From positions 1-58,780 of the forward strand of contig NZ_LMTZ01000155.1 in the NCBI RefSeq assembly GCF_001456025.1: 58,780 nucleotides of DNA. Direction: 5' to 3'. The stretch's first letter is position 1. Every line of letters begins with the position of its first letter. Shown here one piece after another: positions 1 to 8,612 of this stretch. A model generated the notes under the pieces. The model was not told where the DNA came from. It searched no databases and saw only the letters and a list, made by a program, of their open reading frames with translations. Source of the stretch: Mastigocoleus testarum BC008 (GTDB lineage: Bacteria; Cyanobacteriota; Cyanobacteriia; Cyanobacteriales; Nostocaceae). The translations under genes and the position numbers were made by a program.

Positions 1-33
1 TCCGATCTCATAACCATAGTTTAGGGTAACTTT

Positions 34-516
34 GTGTTTGATGTGTTTGAGGAGGAGATTGTTTATGCTGATGAGTCAGGTATGGATTATCGAGATGACT
101 ATGGTTATGGCTACAATCCTCGAGGAGAGCGATTTTATGACCTAAAGTCTGGTCGCAGAACAGGTAGAGTCAATATGATTGCCGCACTTTGTGGTCAACA
201 GCTGTTAGCACCCTTCACTATTGAAGGAGCTTGCAACCGTCAGGTATTTGAAACTTGGTTAGAAACCTGCTTGATTCCCACCCTGAAACCAGGACAAAAA
301 CTGGTGATTGACAATGCCACCTTTCATAAAGGTGGACGCATTGAAGAACTGGTTCAAGCCGCAGGCTGCGAGGTGTGCTACTTACCACCTTATTCACCAG
401 ATTTAAACCGGATTGAAAAATGCTGGTCATGGCTAAAAAGTCGAATTCGCAAACAACTCGAGAATTTTGGAACACTGCGAGAAGCCATGGAGCATGTCTT
501 GACTTTAGCGTCCTAG
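34..516 (+). CDS. IS630-family transposase, DDE catalytic part (5' part missing or in another frame)
   Basis: Cuts and joins IS630/Tc1-type element ends at TA dinucleotides. The 160 residues form the catalytic core: D13 in YADESG, D93 in VIDNATFHK and E128 in DLNRIEKCW, giving the D-x34-E spacing of the IS630/Tc1 group. PPYSPDLNRIE is a family hallmark. The usual N-terminal helix-turn-helix half (about 120 residues) is absent. The frame opens at a GTG after an in-frame TAG at 22-24, and the other two forward frames are also closed in the first 33 bases. Many IS630 elements split the transposase into two frames joined by frameshifting, so the missing half may lie left of the window, or the copy may be dead. 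The element seems to end near 530-540, just before a broken halogenase-like gene. Confidence 0.85.
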   Translation: MFDVFEEEIVYADESGMDYRDDYGYGYNPRGERFYDLKSGRRTGRVNMIAALCGQQLLAPFTIEGACNRQVFETWLETCLIPTLKPGQKLVIDNATFHKGGRIEELVQAAGCEVCYLPPYSPDLNRIEKCWSWLKSRIRKQLENFGTLREAMEHVLTLAS

Positions 517-547
517 CTAACCTGGCGGTTGCTATAAAAGACATTTT

Positions 548-757
548 AGCTATCTCTATCACTCAGAAAACCAATATCAAAATCCTGCGCATTCATTACA
601 AGCAGTTATTCCCAAACAGCCCTACGGTCACGAATTACATTTGTATCGTCAAGATAGTGACTATTTTTTGATGACTACCGCAATTCGTTACGGTGCAAAT
701 ATTCTCCAAAACACAGCAGTAAAAGACATTGAAATAGATTCAGAAGGAGTACAAGTA
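548..757 (+). pseudogene. Relic of a flavin-dependent halogenase-like (FAD oxidoreductase) gene
   Basis: Translation from 548 gives about 70 residues without a start: SYLYHSENQYQNPAH, then GHELHLYRQDSDYFLM, TTAIRYGANILQNT and VKDIEIDSEGV. This resembles the stretch of FAD-dependent tryptophan-halogenase-like and geranylgeranyl-reductase-like monooxygenases where the protein commits its second strand (a D-x2-L-x3-A-x3-GA pattern followed by a KDIEID strand). The 5' side is cut off by the IS630-type element and the 3' side by a MITE starting at 760. Neither the FAD-binding GxGxxG nor a C-terminal domain survives in the window. The family assignment rests on pattern memory only. Another class of FAD oxidoreductase is possible. 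Confidence 0.4.
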
Positions 758-759
758 AT

Positions 760-874
760 TAGGGCTTGCTGAAAAAGTAAGATACAGATTGATGCCTTAA
801 TATGTTCAAAACTTATTTTTTGTTTTTCCTCGAATAACGAATCAATCTGTATCTTACTTTTTCAGCAAGCCCTA
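760..874. mobile_element. MITE, 115 bp, with perfect 34-bp terminal inverted repeats
   Basis: Bases 760-793 are the exact reverse complement of 841-874. The outer end reads TAGGGCTTGCTGAAAAAGT, an end type common in cyanobacterial IS and MITE elements. The central 47 bases are AT-rich and non-coding. No transposase is present, so the element would be mobilised in trans. GTAAT occurs just outside on both sides (755-759 and 876-880), but is offset by one base on the right, so a target duplication is only suggested. The element interrupts the halogenase-like relic on its left. Confidence 0.85.
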
Positions 875-879
875 TGTAA

Positions 880-966
880 TCACATCATTTTTGGAAAGTT
901 AAGGATTTAAAATCAGGTATTGTAGTAAAGTTACCTATAACTCAATTGCATGCACTTGATGCTTAA
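880..966 (+). pseudogene. Possible C-terminal remnant of an unidentified protein
   Basis: An open stretch of 28 codons with no start runs from the MITE edge to TAA at 964-966 and reads SHHFWKVKDLKSG then IVVKLPITQLHALDA. It looks protein-like but is too short to name. It could be the tail of a gene split by the MITE. A chance open frame is equally possible. Confidence 0.2.
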
Positions 967-1018
967 ACCTCTTTTATGATTTCATAGGCTAACGCAAATA
1001 TAAATTCTAGCTGAAATA

Positions 1019-1975
1019 CTAAGGATTCTTCACAGACGAAGAAGGTTCATCACGTAACTCTAAATACAACTTTTGTAATATTTCCAACTCTGTCAACCAA
1101 GTTGATGGTAATTCTAAAATTTGCCGTTTGCGTCTCACTTGAGTAGTATAATTACCTTTTAACTTATCAAATAACACAAATACAAAAACAGATTGCAAAC
1201 AAGTTTGCGGTTTACCTACAACCTTAAAATCAGTAATAGCTTGTTCATCTTCAAGTAGCTCTACTTCCAATCCTAAATCCCGAACAGCTTCCTGGATTTG
1301 TTCAATTTGTAATTGATTAATATCGGGTATTCTAGTTTCTAAATTAACTAATTCTTCTAAACTATGTAAATCTTTAGTTTCTGAATTTACTTTAGTTTCT
1401 GAATTTAAAATATCACTCTTAAGTTCTATCTCTGCTTGTAGCGGGTCTGCGATCGCATAAATTAATTTAGTTATAGGGGAACTGAATACATGTCCTTGTT
1501 GATAGCACTTCTCTCCTTGAGGTGTAATATTAATTTTTAAGGGTGAAGCTTCTAAACAGTTTAGTTTTACAAGTCTCTCGATCGCACTTCTGACAAAAAT
1601 AATATCTAAACCTAATACTTTTGCTAATTCTTCCGTTGTTGGGGGTGGTGTAAACTCAATCGCAGCCCGAAGGATAAATTCTTCGAGTATATTTAACTTG
1701 CGAGTTTCGCTAATGGTTATTTTAATTGGTATTTGCTGTACTTCATAGCAATAGTTACGAGCGAATACAACAGATGATTTAGATTTCTGCTTTGAACTTT
1801 GCTTTTCGATCTGTTTTACTAACGAACTGAGACTAGAATCAATAAATTTTGGCTGGGGTTTTTTTTCCTGGGAAGTTTGAGATGATTCTTGAGATAAATC
1901 TTGAGATTCTTTTTTAACAGATTTTCTTTTGGTCTTTCTCTTACCTTCGGTGCTTTCTGTATCTTTGGGATTCAT
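1019..1975 (-). CDS. Winged-helix-like protein paired with the SF1 helicase
   Basis: About 318 residues. The first 70 or so are charged and Ser/Gln/Lys rich (KRKTKRKSVKKE and a run of SSQTSQEKK), likely disordered. Around residues 105-165 there is a winged-helix-like pattern: a helix LNILEEFILRAAIEF, then TTEELAKVLGLD, VRSAIERLVKLNCLE and a strand INITPQGEKCYQQG. The C-terminal half has no recognised domain. An upstream TTG at 1996 is also open, but the ATG at 1975 has a GGAG box at 1991-1994 and is preferred. The gene begins only about 70 bases after the helicase stop on the same strand, so co-transcription is likely. I infer a DNA-binding or regulatory partner; the function is unknown. Confidence 0.65.
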   Translation of the reverse strand: MNPKDTESTEGKRKTKRKSVKKESQDLSQESSQTSQEKKPQPKFIDSSLSSLVKQIEKQSSKQKSKSSVVFARNYCYEVQQIPIKITISETRKLNILEEFILRAAIEFTPPPTTEELAKVLGLDIIFVRSAIERLVKLNCLEASPLKINITPQGEKCYQQGHVFSSPITKLIYAIADPLQAEIELKSDILNSETKVNSETKDLHSLEELVNLETRIPDINQLQIEQIQEAVRDLGLEVELLEDEQAITDFKVVGKPQTCLQSVFVFVLFDKLKGNYTTQVRRKRQILELPSTWLTELEILQKLYLELRDEPSSSVKNP

Positions 1976-2048
1976 TAGACAAATAGATATCTCCAAAAAA
2001 ATTATCTACAGCGTTATTATTTTGATGAGTGAACTGAACTGTATCGAT

Positions 2049-5000
2049 CTACAAAACACAATTAACATCTATTAGACCCCCATATTTATCAACAGTACGA
2101 GCAACTTCTTGATACATAGAGCCAACTTTACCAGATTGTTGAGTAAATAGATCGTAACACCCCACCACCACAAGTAATTCCTGAGCACGAGAAAAAGCAA
2201 CATTTACCCGTTCCGGAGCTTTTGCAAAACCGATATCTCCCCGAAAATTATTACATACGGTACTCACAATAATTACTGGACGTTCCATTCCTTGAAAAAT
2301 ATCAACTGTCCCGGTACGAATATCTAAGGAAGGGAATTTTTTCGCTGCAATTCTATCTTTTATTAACCTTAATTGAGCGCCGTAAAAAGTGATAATTCCA
2401 ATTTCTTTTTTTTCGTTACTTTTATTAACTTTACTCGACCAAGCAGTTTCTAATTGTTCGCATAGTTTTTCAATTGCGTCAACTTCTTTAATATTAATTC
2501 GAGATGTCCCTTCTCTTTTTTCGTTAAAATCGTTATGTATTGGAGTTTTCAGCCAGAGAATATGTTGATTTTTTTGAAGTAATTCACCGGACAAATTATG
2601 AGCACGTAGTTGGTCTGGTTCTAGAAGACCACAACTAAGTTTATCTTGATAGAACTGATTAATTGCTCCCATGATTTGCGGATGCATGCGATACTGAATT
2701 GTCAGCATTCGCTTGATGTTTTCATCTGCAGATTCAAATTGGGTTTTGAAGAGAGATTCTTTAATAAACTTTAGTTCATCTTTAGTTGTACCAATTTCTT
2801 CAGCGATATCTTCGATGGTATCATCCCGTAACATGGGTGGTAATTGTCGATGGTCCCCGACTAAAACTATTTTCTTACCTTTTAAAGCGGGAATTAATAA
2901 TTCTGGGGGAGTACATTTACTCACTTCGTCAATAATTACCACATCAAAACTAGGAAATTCTCGGGAAAAATCACCCCTCGCAGCTTGAACGCAGGTAATA
3001 CCGACAACGTTAGCATTATCTAAATAAATCTGTTTTAGATCCTCAATATCTTGTTCTGAGGGTTGACGAAGTTTTTTAATCCAGTCTCGAACAAAGTTTT
3101 GATAGCGATTGAGGTAATTTTCTTTTTCTTGTAATTCTTTTTGCCAAATTTCAAATTGTCGCTTGATTTTGGTTAAGAAATCAACATTAAATAATTCTAC
3201 ATTGTTAGGTTGGTTGGGATTGCTATTTCCTGGCGGAAACGCTGCGCTAACCTTCGTCGCAATGACTGTGTTGGGATTGCTTTCTTGTGTCGCAATGACT
3301 GTGTTGGGTTGAAAACTAAAATTATTAGATATCTTTTTCCATAAATTCTGCCACCATTTACGTTCTTTGGCTAAATCTTTTGGTAACTGTGCTTGAATTT
3401 GTTCTTCGAGTTCAGTAATTTTATTTTGAGATATTTGTAATTCTTCTTTGGCGCGTTCGCTCTCTAATTTTAAGTTTGAAACTTCTGTATCTAAGTTGTT
3501 TTTGATATACTTTAATGTTTTTAAGGGGTCGATATCGGGAATTAATTTAATTAAACGATTGAGATTATTTTCCCAAGCAGCAACTTCGGCGCTAAAGTGA
3601 TGGGGATTTTCCCAAATATAAGATTGATTCTTGATATATTCTTGAACTAAAAGACCTAGTTTTTTTGGTATCTCCGGTTTTTGACTTAACTCTTGCAAAA
3701 AAGTTACCGCTTGAGTAAGTTTGATATTAGAATCTTCCCTGATTGTTTCGATGTCATTTTCTAGTTGATCTATTTGAGATTTTGCATTATTGAGCTTGAT
3801 TTCAACTTCCTGGGCTTGTTTTTGGAAATTTTCTAGATATTGTTCGGTTTCTGCTTTGAGGGGAAAAACACATTCCCGCGCATTTGCTAAGATGCTTTCT
3901 TTTAACTCTTCAACAATTTGTTTTAAAGTTGCATTTACATTGCTTTCGTTCCAAGATTCACCATAAATAGCTTGAAGTTGAATCAATAAACTACCAGCTT
4001 CCCTAACCAAAGGTTGACGTTCTGGAGGTTTGAGACGATAGTAATCTGCAAACTTCTCAGCTAAATCTTGCCATTGTTGGCGATGTTCCCCTATAAGTAC
4101 TAAAGGAATTTCCCCTAAAGTACGATTCATGAATTCACTAAATTTACTGGTTTTACCTTTAGCGTTAATGCAACCTTTTTCTAATTCATAGGTAAAAGCG
4201 TTATATAATTGCTGCCAGTTCGGTAAATGGTCAACTTTGCGGACTTGATAATCAATTGGTACTAAAGATAATCGGGACGAACTAGCGATCGTTATTAATC
4301 CTGATGGTAGTTCTAAGACTTTTTCCGTAATGGGTTTACCAGTCTGACGACATCGATTTAAAATTTTGTGTAATCTCTGGCTAGCATTAGCTTTCCAATC
4401 CCTGACAGCACCAATAATAAAACCAATTTCACCTCTGCGTCGTTCGGTACGGCGAATTTTTTCTGCTAATTCCTGTTGCTCACCTAAAAGTTTATGATAT
4501 CCCTGATGCAATGTGTTTGCAGATTCAGAAGCAGAGCGGAAATTTTGTACCGATACCCCCACCTCTGACATCACGGCGATCGCTTCATTTGCACTGCTAA
4601 ATGCTGGAGGAAAGCTTTCAATTTCCTTTGCGACAGTATTTTTCAACCAAGCACCTAATCCAAAAGCTCCACATTTAGGTGGTGTAAAACTAAGTTCTCC
4701 CGCATCGTGAATTGCTGTTTTGATATTTGCAATAAATTGGTCTACTACACTATCACCTTTCGCGTAAGGTTGAAGCTCAGGAAGAAAACTTACAACTTCT
4801 TCAGCTAACCAGTTCATTTTCGATGCAGGTTTAATAATCTTTTTTAAACCCAATAGCAAAGATTCTAGTTTATCTGTTTTTGCGATCGCAGTTTGATAAA
4901 TTTCTTCTTGTTGCTTACAAGCTTGCTCTAACTGTAATTTACGTTCTTGAAATTCCTGTTGTTGATGAATCCATTCCGATTCAGATTGCAAATATTTTCC

Positions 5001-6464
5001 AAAGCGCTCGTGGGGAGCTAGTAATTCCTGTAAAACTTTGACCCTGTCCTGATTAGTTGATAACCTTTCTTCACAATCGCTCGCGGTATTCCCCACCCAT
5101 TGATTAATAACATTTTCTTCCAGAAAAGCTTGTCCTTCAGCTTGGACTTTTTCAGCTTTTCCCCGACGCAAACCCCGAATTACTGGGTTGTGAACCAAGC
5201 GACTCAAAGCATTATCAACCGCCAAATTCGCTTGGGAAGCAATCAGGGTTTTACCTCCCCGCAATGCTACCTGATAGCAAATTTCCACAATTACCGTCGT
5301 TTTACCGGTTCCCGGTGGTCCTTGAATTAAAACCATATCCGGTGCAGAAAGAACCGTTTCCACCGCAGCGATTTGGTCAAAATTAGAATTACTTTTTAAT
5401 AATTTTTGTGGCGAAAGCTTGACAATCGAATCAGGATTCCTAGCTTGAGTTGCATCAAATAAAAATTTACTTAAATTAGGATTTTGGGTTCTACCCAAAC
5501 GTAAATGTTCTAAAGCTTTCTTCTTCTGATTAATTTGGTGAATATCACCCGCAGCTTCAAAATATAAAAAACCCCGCGCCGGTAACTTATATAATCCTTC
5601 TCGGAGGCGATCGACTAAATCATCATCCAGCAAAACTTTAATTTTATGGTTTTTCGCATCAATTGCGTCGATGGTACCTAACTTTTTCGTACCTTTCCTG
5701 GTTGCAATATCGCTCGCAGATCTGCATATCATCAAATCTTCCTGCTTAGACTTTTTGATCCGCAACCAAAATTCATCTTCACCTAAAGAAGTTTTTGGAG
5801 AACCATCCAAAGTTGCAGATGCAGGATGAATAATAAAAGTGACCCGTCTGGATTTATAACTGTAATTATGATTGTCAAAAGGGACGCAAAATTGACGTGC
5901 TTTCGCAATTCGTTCTTCCATATCCAGAAAAACGCGCCAAACTTTTAACTGTTCGGAAGTCGGTACATGTCTTTCACTCCATAAAGGTAAAGACTTAATT
6001 TTTGCAACCGTCGTGCGGGGTACTCCCAAACGGTTATTAGAAGCTAACTGCAAACAAAACGGTAAACAAAACCCATCAACCTTTCCCCTGGGTAAGTCTA
6101 CCAATCTTGCATCTAATAACTTTAAACCACCACTACCGTTGTTTGAATTGATAGTAGCCTTTAACCATAAGGTTTTTTGAAAATCTTTCAGTGGTGAAGG
6201 TAAAGCAGAATTAGTATCACTTGCAACCGTCAATTCCCAGATCTCCTCATCTGGATATCTTTGATTAATTTCTTGACGACGGACGTAGAACAGTGCACCT
6301 GAATTTCCGGTAACATCAGATAAAAAAGTCTCAGCCCGACCCATTATATCCCTTGAAACGTATCTGTCGAAGGCATCCCGACCATCAAGCTCGCGAATTA
6401 AATTATTAATTGCTCGTTCCCCAGCAAACCTATAGCCCCAAGTTTGAGAATCACTGTTACCCAT
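2049..6464 (-). CDS. Very large SF1 (UPF1/DNA2-like) helicase with giant coiled-coil insert
   Basis: 1471 residues. Superfamily 1B helicase motifs are clear: Walker A GPPGTGKTT near residue 380, motif Ia TLIASQANLAVDNAL, Walker B VVIIDEVSKC near 1178, motif III GDHRQLPP, motif IV QYRMHP near 1257, then GTVDIFQGMERPV and NVAFSRAQELLVVVG near the C terminus. Between motif Ia and Walker B lie about 700 residues rich in Glu/Gln/Lys/Leu, predicted as long coiled coils, as in AAA_11/AAA_12-type bacterial helicases. The N-terminal 370 residues resemble the 1B/stalk region but are not identified. ATG start, no strong ribosome site. It uses ATP to move on DNA or RNA; the physiological role is not shown. 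Pairing with the downstream winged-helix gene suggests a two-gene module. A repeat-derived segment sits in the coding sequence. Confidence 0.85.
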   Translation of the reverse strand: MGNSDSQTWGYRFAGERAINNLIRELDGRDAFDRYVSRDIMGRAETFLSDVTGNSGALFYVRRQEINQRYPDEEIWELTVASDTNSALPSPLKDFQKTLWLKATINSNNGSGGLKLLDARLVDLPRGKVDGFCLPFCLQLASNNRLGVPRTTVAKIKSLPLWSERHVPTSEQLKVWRVFLDMEERIAKARQFCVPFDNHNYSYKSRRVTFIIHPASATLDGSPKTSLGEDEFWLRIKKSKQEDLMICRSASDIATRKGTKKLGTIDAIDAKNHKIKVLLDDDLVDRLREGLYKLPARGFLYFEAAGDIHQINQKKKALEHLRLGRTQNPNLSKFLFDATQARNPDSIVKLSPQKLLKSNSNFDQIAAVETVLSAPDMVLIQGPPGTGKTTVIVEICYQVALRGGKTLIASQANLAVDNALSRLVHNPVIRGLRRGKAEKVQAEGQAFLEENVINQWVGNTASDCEERLSTNQDRVKVLQELLAPHERFGKYLQSESEWIHQQQEFQERKLQLEQACKQQEEIYQTAIAKTDKLESLLLGLKKIIKPASKMNWLAEEVVSFLPELQPYAKGDSVVDQFIANIKTAIHDAGELSFTPPKCGAFGLGAWLKNTVAKEIESFPPAFSSANEAIAVMSEVGVSVQNFRSASESANTLHQGYHKLLGEQQELAEKIRRTERRRGEIGFIIGAVRDWKANASQRLHKILNRCRQTGKPITEKVLELPSGLITIASSSRLSLVPIDYQVRKVDHLPNWQQLYNAFTYELEKGCINAKGKTSKFSEFMNRTLGEIPLVLIGEHRQQWQDLAEKFADYYRLKPPERQPLVREAGSLLIQLQAIYGESWNESNVNATLKQIVEELKESILANARECVFPLKAETEQYLENFQKQAQEVEIKLNNAKSQIDQLENDIETIREDSNIKLTQAVTFLQELSQKPEIPKKLGLLVQEYIKNQSYIWENPHHFSAEVAAWENNLNRLIKLIPDIDPLKTLKYIKNNLDTEVSNLKLESERAKEELQISQNKITELEEQIQAQLPKDLAKERKWWQNLWKKISNNFSFQPNTVIATQESNPNTVIATKVSAAFPPGNSNPNQPNNVELFNVDFLTKIKRQFEIWQKELQEKENYLNRYQNFVRDWIKKLRQPSEQDIEDLKQIYLDNANVVGITCVQAARGDFSREFPSFDVVIIDEVSKCTPPELLIPALKGKKIVLVGDHRQLPPMLRDDTIEDIAEEIGTTKDELKFIKESLFKTQFESADENIKRMLTIQYRMHPQIMGAINQFYQDKLSCGLLEPDQLRAHNLSGELLQKNQHILWLKTPIHNDFNEKREGTSRINIKEVDAIEKLCEQLETAWSSKVNKSNEKKEIGIITFYGAQLRLIKDRIAAKKFPSLDIRTGTVDIFQGMERPVIIVSTVCNNFRGDIGFAKAPERVNVAFSRAQELLVVVGCYDLFTQQSGKVGSMYQEVARTVDKYGGLIDVNCVL
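3219..3312. repeat. Dispersed repeat units inserted in frame in the helicase gene
   Basis: The 20-mer GTCGCAATGACTGTGTTGGG occurs at 3256-3275 and again at 3289-3308, with TTCCTGGCGGAAACGCTGCG between an earlier GGGATTGC and the first copy. These are typical of non-coding dispersed repeats in cyanobacterial spacers. Here they encode a low-complexity stretch of the helicase (NPNTVIAT twice, and VSAAFPPGNSNPNQP on the other side) between the coiled coil and motif II, without breaking the frame. Confidence 0.7.
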
Positions 6465-6510
6465 ACATGCAAAAATCCGCTGTCACTGGAAAAGATATCA
6501 TAACTTGAGT

Positions 6511-6642
<132 letters not shown>

Positions 6643-6713
6643 AAAATTGACATAAATCGATATATACTGACTTTTTATTAGATTTTTTTAACTTATTGGG
6701 GACTAATTTATAT

Positions 6714-7445
6714 ATGGTAGACATTAAATGTGGAAATATCACCTTTACTAACATCGAGGCTATTTTATTCGATAAAAACGGTACTTTAGAAGATTCTGAA
6801 ACATTTTTGCGCCACATTGCTCAAAAGTCAGCCCGAATTATCGACGCTCAAATCCCTGGGATTGGAGAACCATTATTAATGGCATTTGGGGTAGATGGAG
6901 GTAAACTCGATCTAGCTGGTTTAATCGCAGTTGCAAGTCGTCAAGAAACTGAAGTTGCTGCAGCTGCATACATCGCTGAAACTGGAAGAGGATGGTTTGA
7001 GTCCTTACAAATTTCACGTCAAAGTTTGGATGAAGCGGAAAAATCTTTTGGTAATACCTATGCACCTTTGTTTCCTGGTGCTTTAGAACTACTGAAAAAT
7101 CTCTCAATCACAGAACTAAAACTTGGTATTCTTTCTGCTGCTACAACGGAAGAAGTACAAGGGTTTATTAATCATCATCAGTTGAATGATTATATGCAAT
7201 TGGGAATGGGAGTAGATGGAAATCTTTCCAAACCAGACCCCAGATTATTTTTGCAAGCTTGTGAATCCTTGGGTGTAGAACCGAGTAAGACTTTAATGGT
7301 AGGGGATTCGGTTGGCGATATGCAAATGGCGAAAAATGCTAAAGCTAATGGTTGTGTCGGTATTACTTGGATTGGGAGAAATGATAATGTCAAAGGTGCA
7401 GATGTGGTGATTAATAAGCTGGAGGAAATTCAGGTAGAAACATAA
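6714..7445 (+). CDS. HAD-superfamily hydrolase (unusual DKN motif I)
   Basis: 243 residues. The Rossmann-like HAD fold is indicated by motif I FDKNGTL near residue 20, a helical cap (residues about 35-110), motif II ILSAA, the Lys of SKPDPRLFLQA and motif IV VGDSVGDMQMAKNAK. Families with this length and cap (Gph/phosphoglycolate phosphatase type) hydrolyse small phosphorylated metabolites. The residue two after the nucleophile Asp, normally Asp in phosphatases, is Asn here, which could lower phosphatase activity or change chemistry. The ATG at 6714 has GGGGA at 6698-6702; an upstream in-frame TTG at 6696 lacks a better site. Substrate unknown. It is divergent from the helicase and followed by repeat-rich DNA. 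Confidence 0.75.
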   Translation: MVDIKCGNITFTNIEAILFDKNGTLEDSETFLRHIAQKSARIIDAQIPGIGEPLLMAFGVDGGKLDLAGLIAVASRQETEVAAAAYIAETGRGWFESLQISRQSLDEAEKSFGNTYAPLFPGALELLKNLSITELKLGILSAATTEEVQGFINHHQLNDYMQLGMGVDGNLSKPDPRLFLQACESLGVEPSKTLMVGDSVGDMQMAKNAKANGCVGITWIGRNDNVKGADVVINKLEEIQVET

Positions 7446-7746
7446 ATGAAAAGTCAAAAGTCATTAGCGGATCCGTAGGTAGCGCAGCTATAGCGTGTCC
7501 GCAGGACATAAGTCAAAAATCATTAGCGTCTAGCGGAGCGTAACGGATCCGCAGGTAGCGCAGCTATAGTTATTGCGTGTCCGTAGGACATAAGTCATTA
7601 GCAGTTAGCGTAAGCGTAAGCGTACAGTAGCTTATGACGCTGTCGCGTCACACTGCGTTAATGCGTATCCGCAGGACATGAGTCAAGATAAATAAATTAT
7701 TTTTCTTAGTCACTCATTACTCATTACTCATTACCAATCATCAATC
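7446..7746. repeat. Spacer of dispersed palindromic repeats
   Basis: No gene. Two diverged copies of a block containing GGATCCGYAGGTAGCGCAGC and GCGTGTCCGYAGGACATAAG lie at about 7468-7516 and 7545-7596. A third partial block with TGACGCTGTCGCGTCA is at about 7635-7650. All are built from short palindromes (GTCCGCAGGAC, GACGC...GCGTC) and resemble the spacers at 13.4, 16.1, 52.9 and 57.0 kb. Heptamer ACTCATT units follow at 7710-7735. Confidence 0.75.
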
Positions 7747-8394
7747 TTATTCTGCTTGGTGAAATTGAGTTAGCAACCAAGCAATAACTTCACTTTGATT
7801 GGTCTCGCGAGTACGTCTAAAAGCTTCATTTAATAAAGAAAATTCTAATCCTGGTAAAACTTGGGATGCAGTAATTCTTTTGCTACCACCATCAATCATC
7901 GTAAAAGCAATAATCTGTACATTTTGTACATCTACAATCCAATATTCATCAACTCCCAAATCTTCATACAATAAACGCTTTTCACCTTTATCATCAGCTA
8001 AGGAAGTATTAGCAACTTCTATCACTAAATTTGGTACGGGATAAACATCTAGATCGACAATAGAAGTTCCATAAGGAATAGCATTAGCATTTTTACCAAT
8101 ATAGTAGGCTACATCCGGTTGAGCATCGTTAAAAGCATTTTTGCGAAAAGTACAGTTATCTTTACCATTCATCGGAATTTTCTTTACTGCTGCATATAAG
8201 CTCGCTGCGTTAATAATAATTGTATGGTCACTAGCATGGTCATTTCCCAATGGTGGCATTTCGATTCTCATCCGTCTATCGTAATAGTAGCCTGTAGCTT
8301 TTTTGTAAGTAGGACTTTCAATAATCTGGATATATTCATCCCAGGTTGCTACTACCCATGTATCTGTTGGTATTTTGGTTTTGAGTTCTTGCAT
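7747..8394 (-). CDS. Uma2-family (DUF820) putative restriction-type endonuclease
   Basis: 215 residues, the usual size. The Uma2 fold belongs to the PD-(D/E)xK nucleases. Visible core: PDVAYYI (Asp), PNLVIEVANTS (Glu), LADDKGEKRLLYEDLG with the following Lys, and VDEYWIVD. Cyanobacteria carry dozens of paralogues, often mobile, with no settled function. The ATG at 8394 has GAGG at a spacing of 7. It is a single gene with its own ribosome site. Nuclease activity is inferred from fold and residues only. Confidence 0.85.
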   Translation of the reverse strand: MQELKTKIPTDTWVVATWDEYIQIIESPTYKKATGYYYDRRMRIEMPPLGNDHASDHTIIINAASLYAAVKKIPMNGKDNCTFRKNAFNDAQPDVAYYIGKNANAIPYGTSIVDLDVYPVPNLVIEVANTSLADDKGEKRLLYEDLGVDEYWIVDVQNVQIIAFTMIDGGSKRITASQVLPGLEFSLLNEAFRRTRETNQSEVIAWLLTQFHQAE

Positions 8395-8477
8395 AACGCA
8401 ACCTCAAGTAGTAATGCTTTGGTTCTTAAATTTTATCAATGTCAAGATTAAGCTTTCGATGTTGCTCTGAAATTAGA

Positions 8478-8528
8478 AACCACTCATTGTAATTGCATCT
8501 AACTAATCGCATCTAACAATGAGTGGTT
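8478..8528 (-). terminator. Candidate hairpin terminator after the peptidoglycan-binding gene
   Basis: AACCACTCATTGT at 8478-8490 is perfectly complementary to ACAATGAGTGGTT at 8516-8528, with a 25-base loop that itself holds two GCATCTAAC-like direct repeats. It lies in the spacer following the 8613-9089 gene on the minus strand. The long loop and lack of a clear T-run make termination unproven. Confidence 0.45.
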
Positions 8529-8612
8529 ATTTGTAGTAGTTAACTATAAACAGTTGTCGATATTCAGACCAATGAGTTAATGAATCAAAATATAATTTAA
8601 AACTTATCTAAC

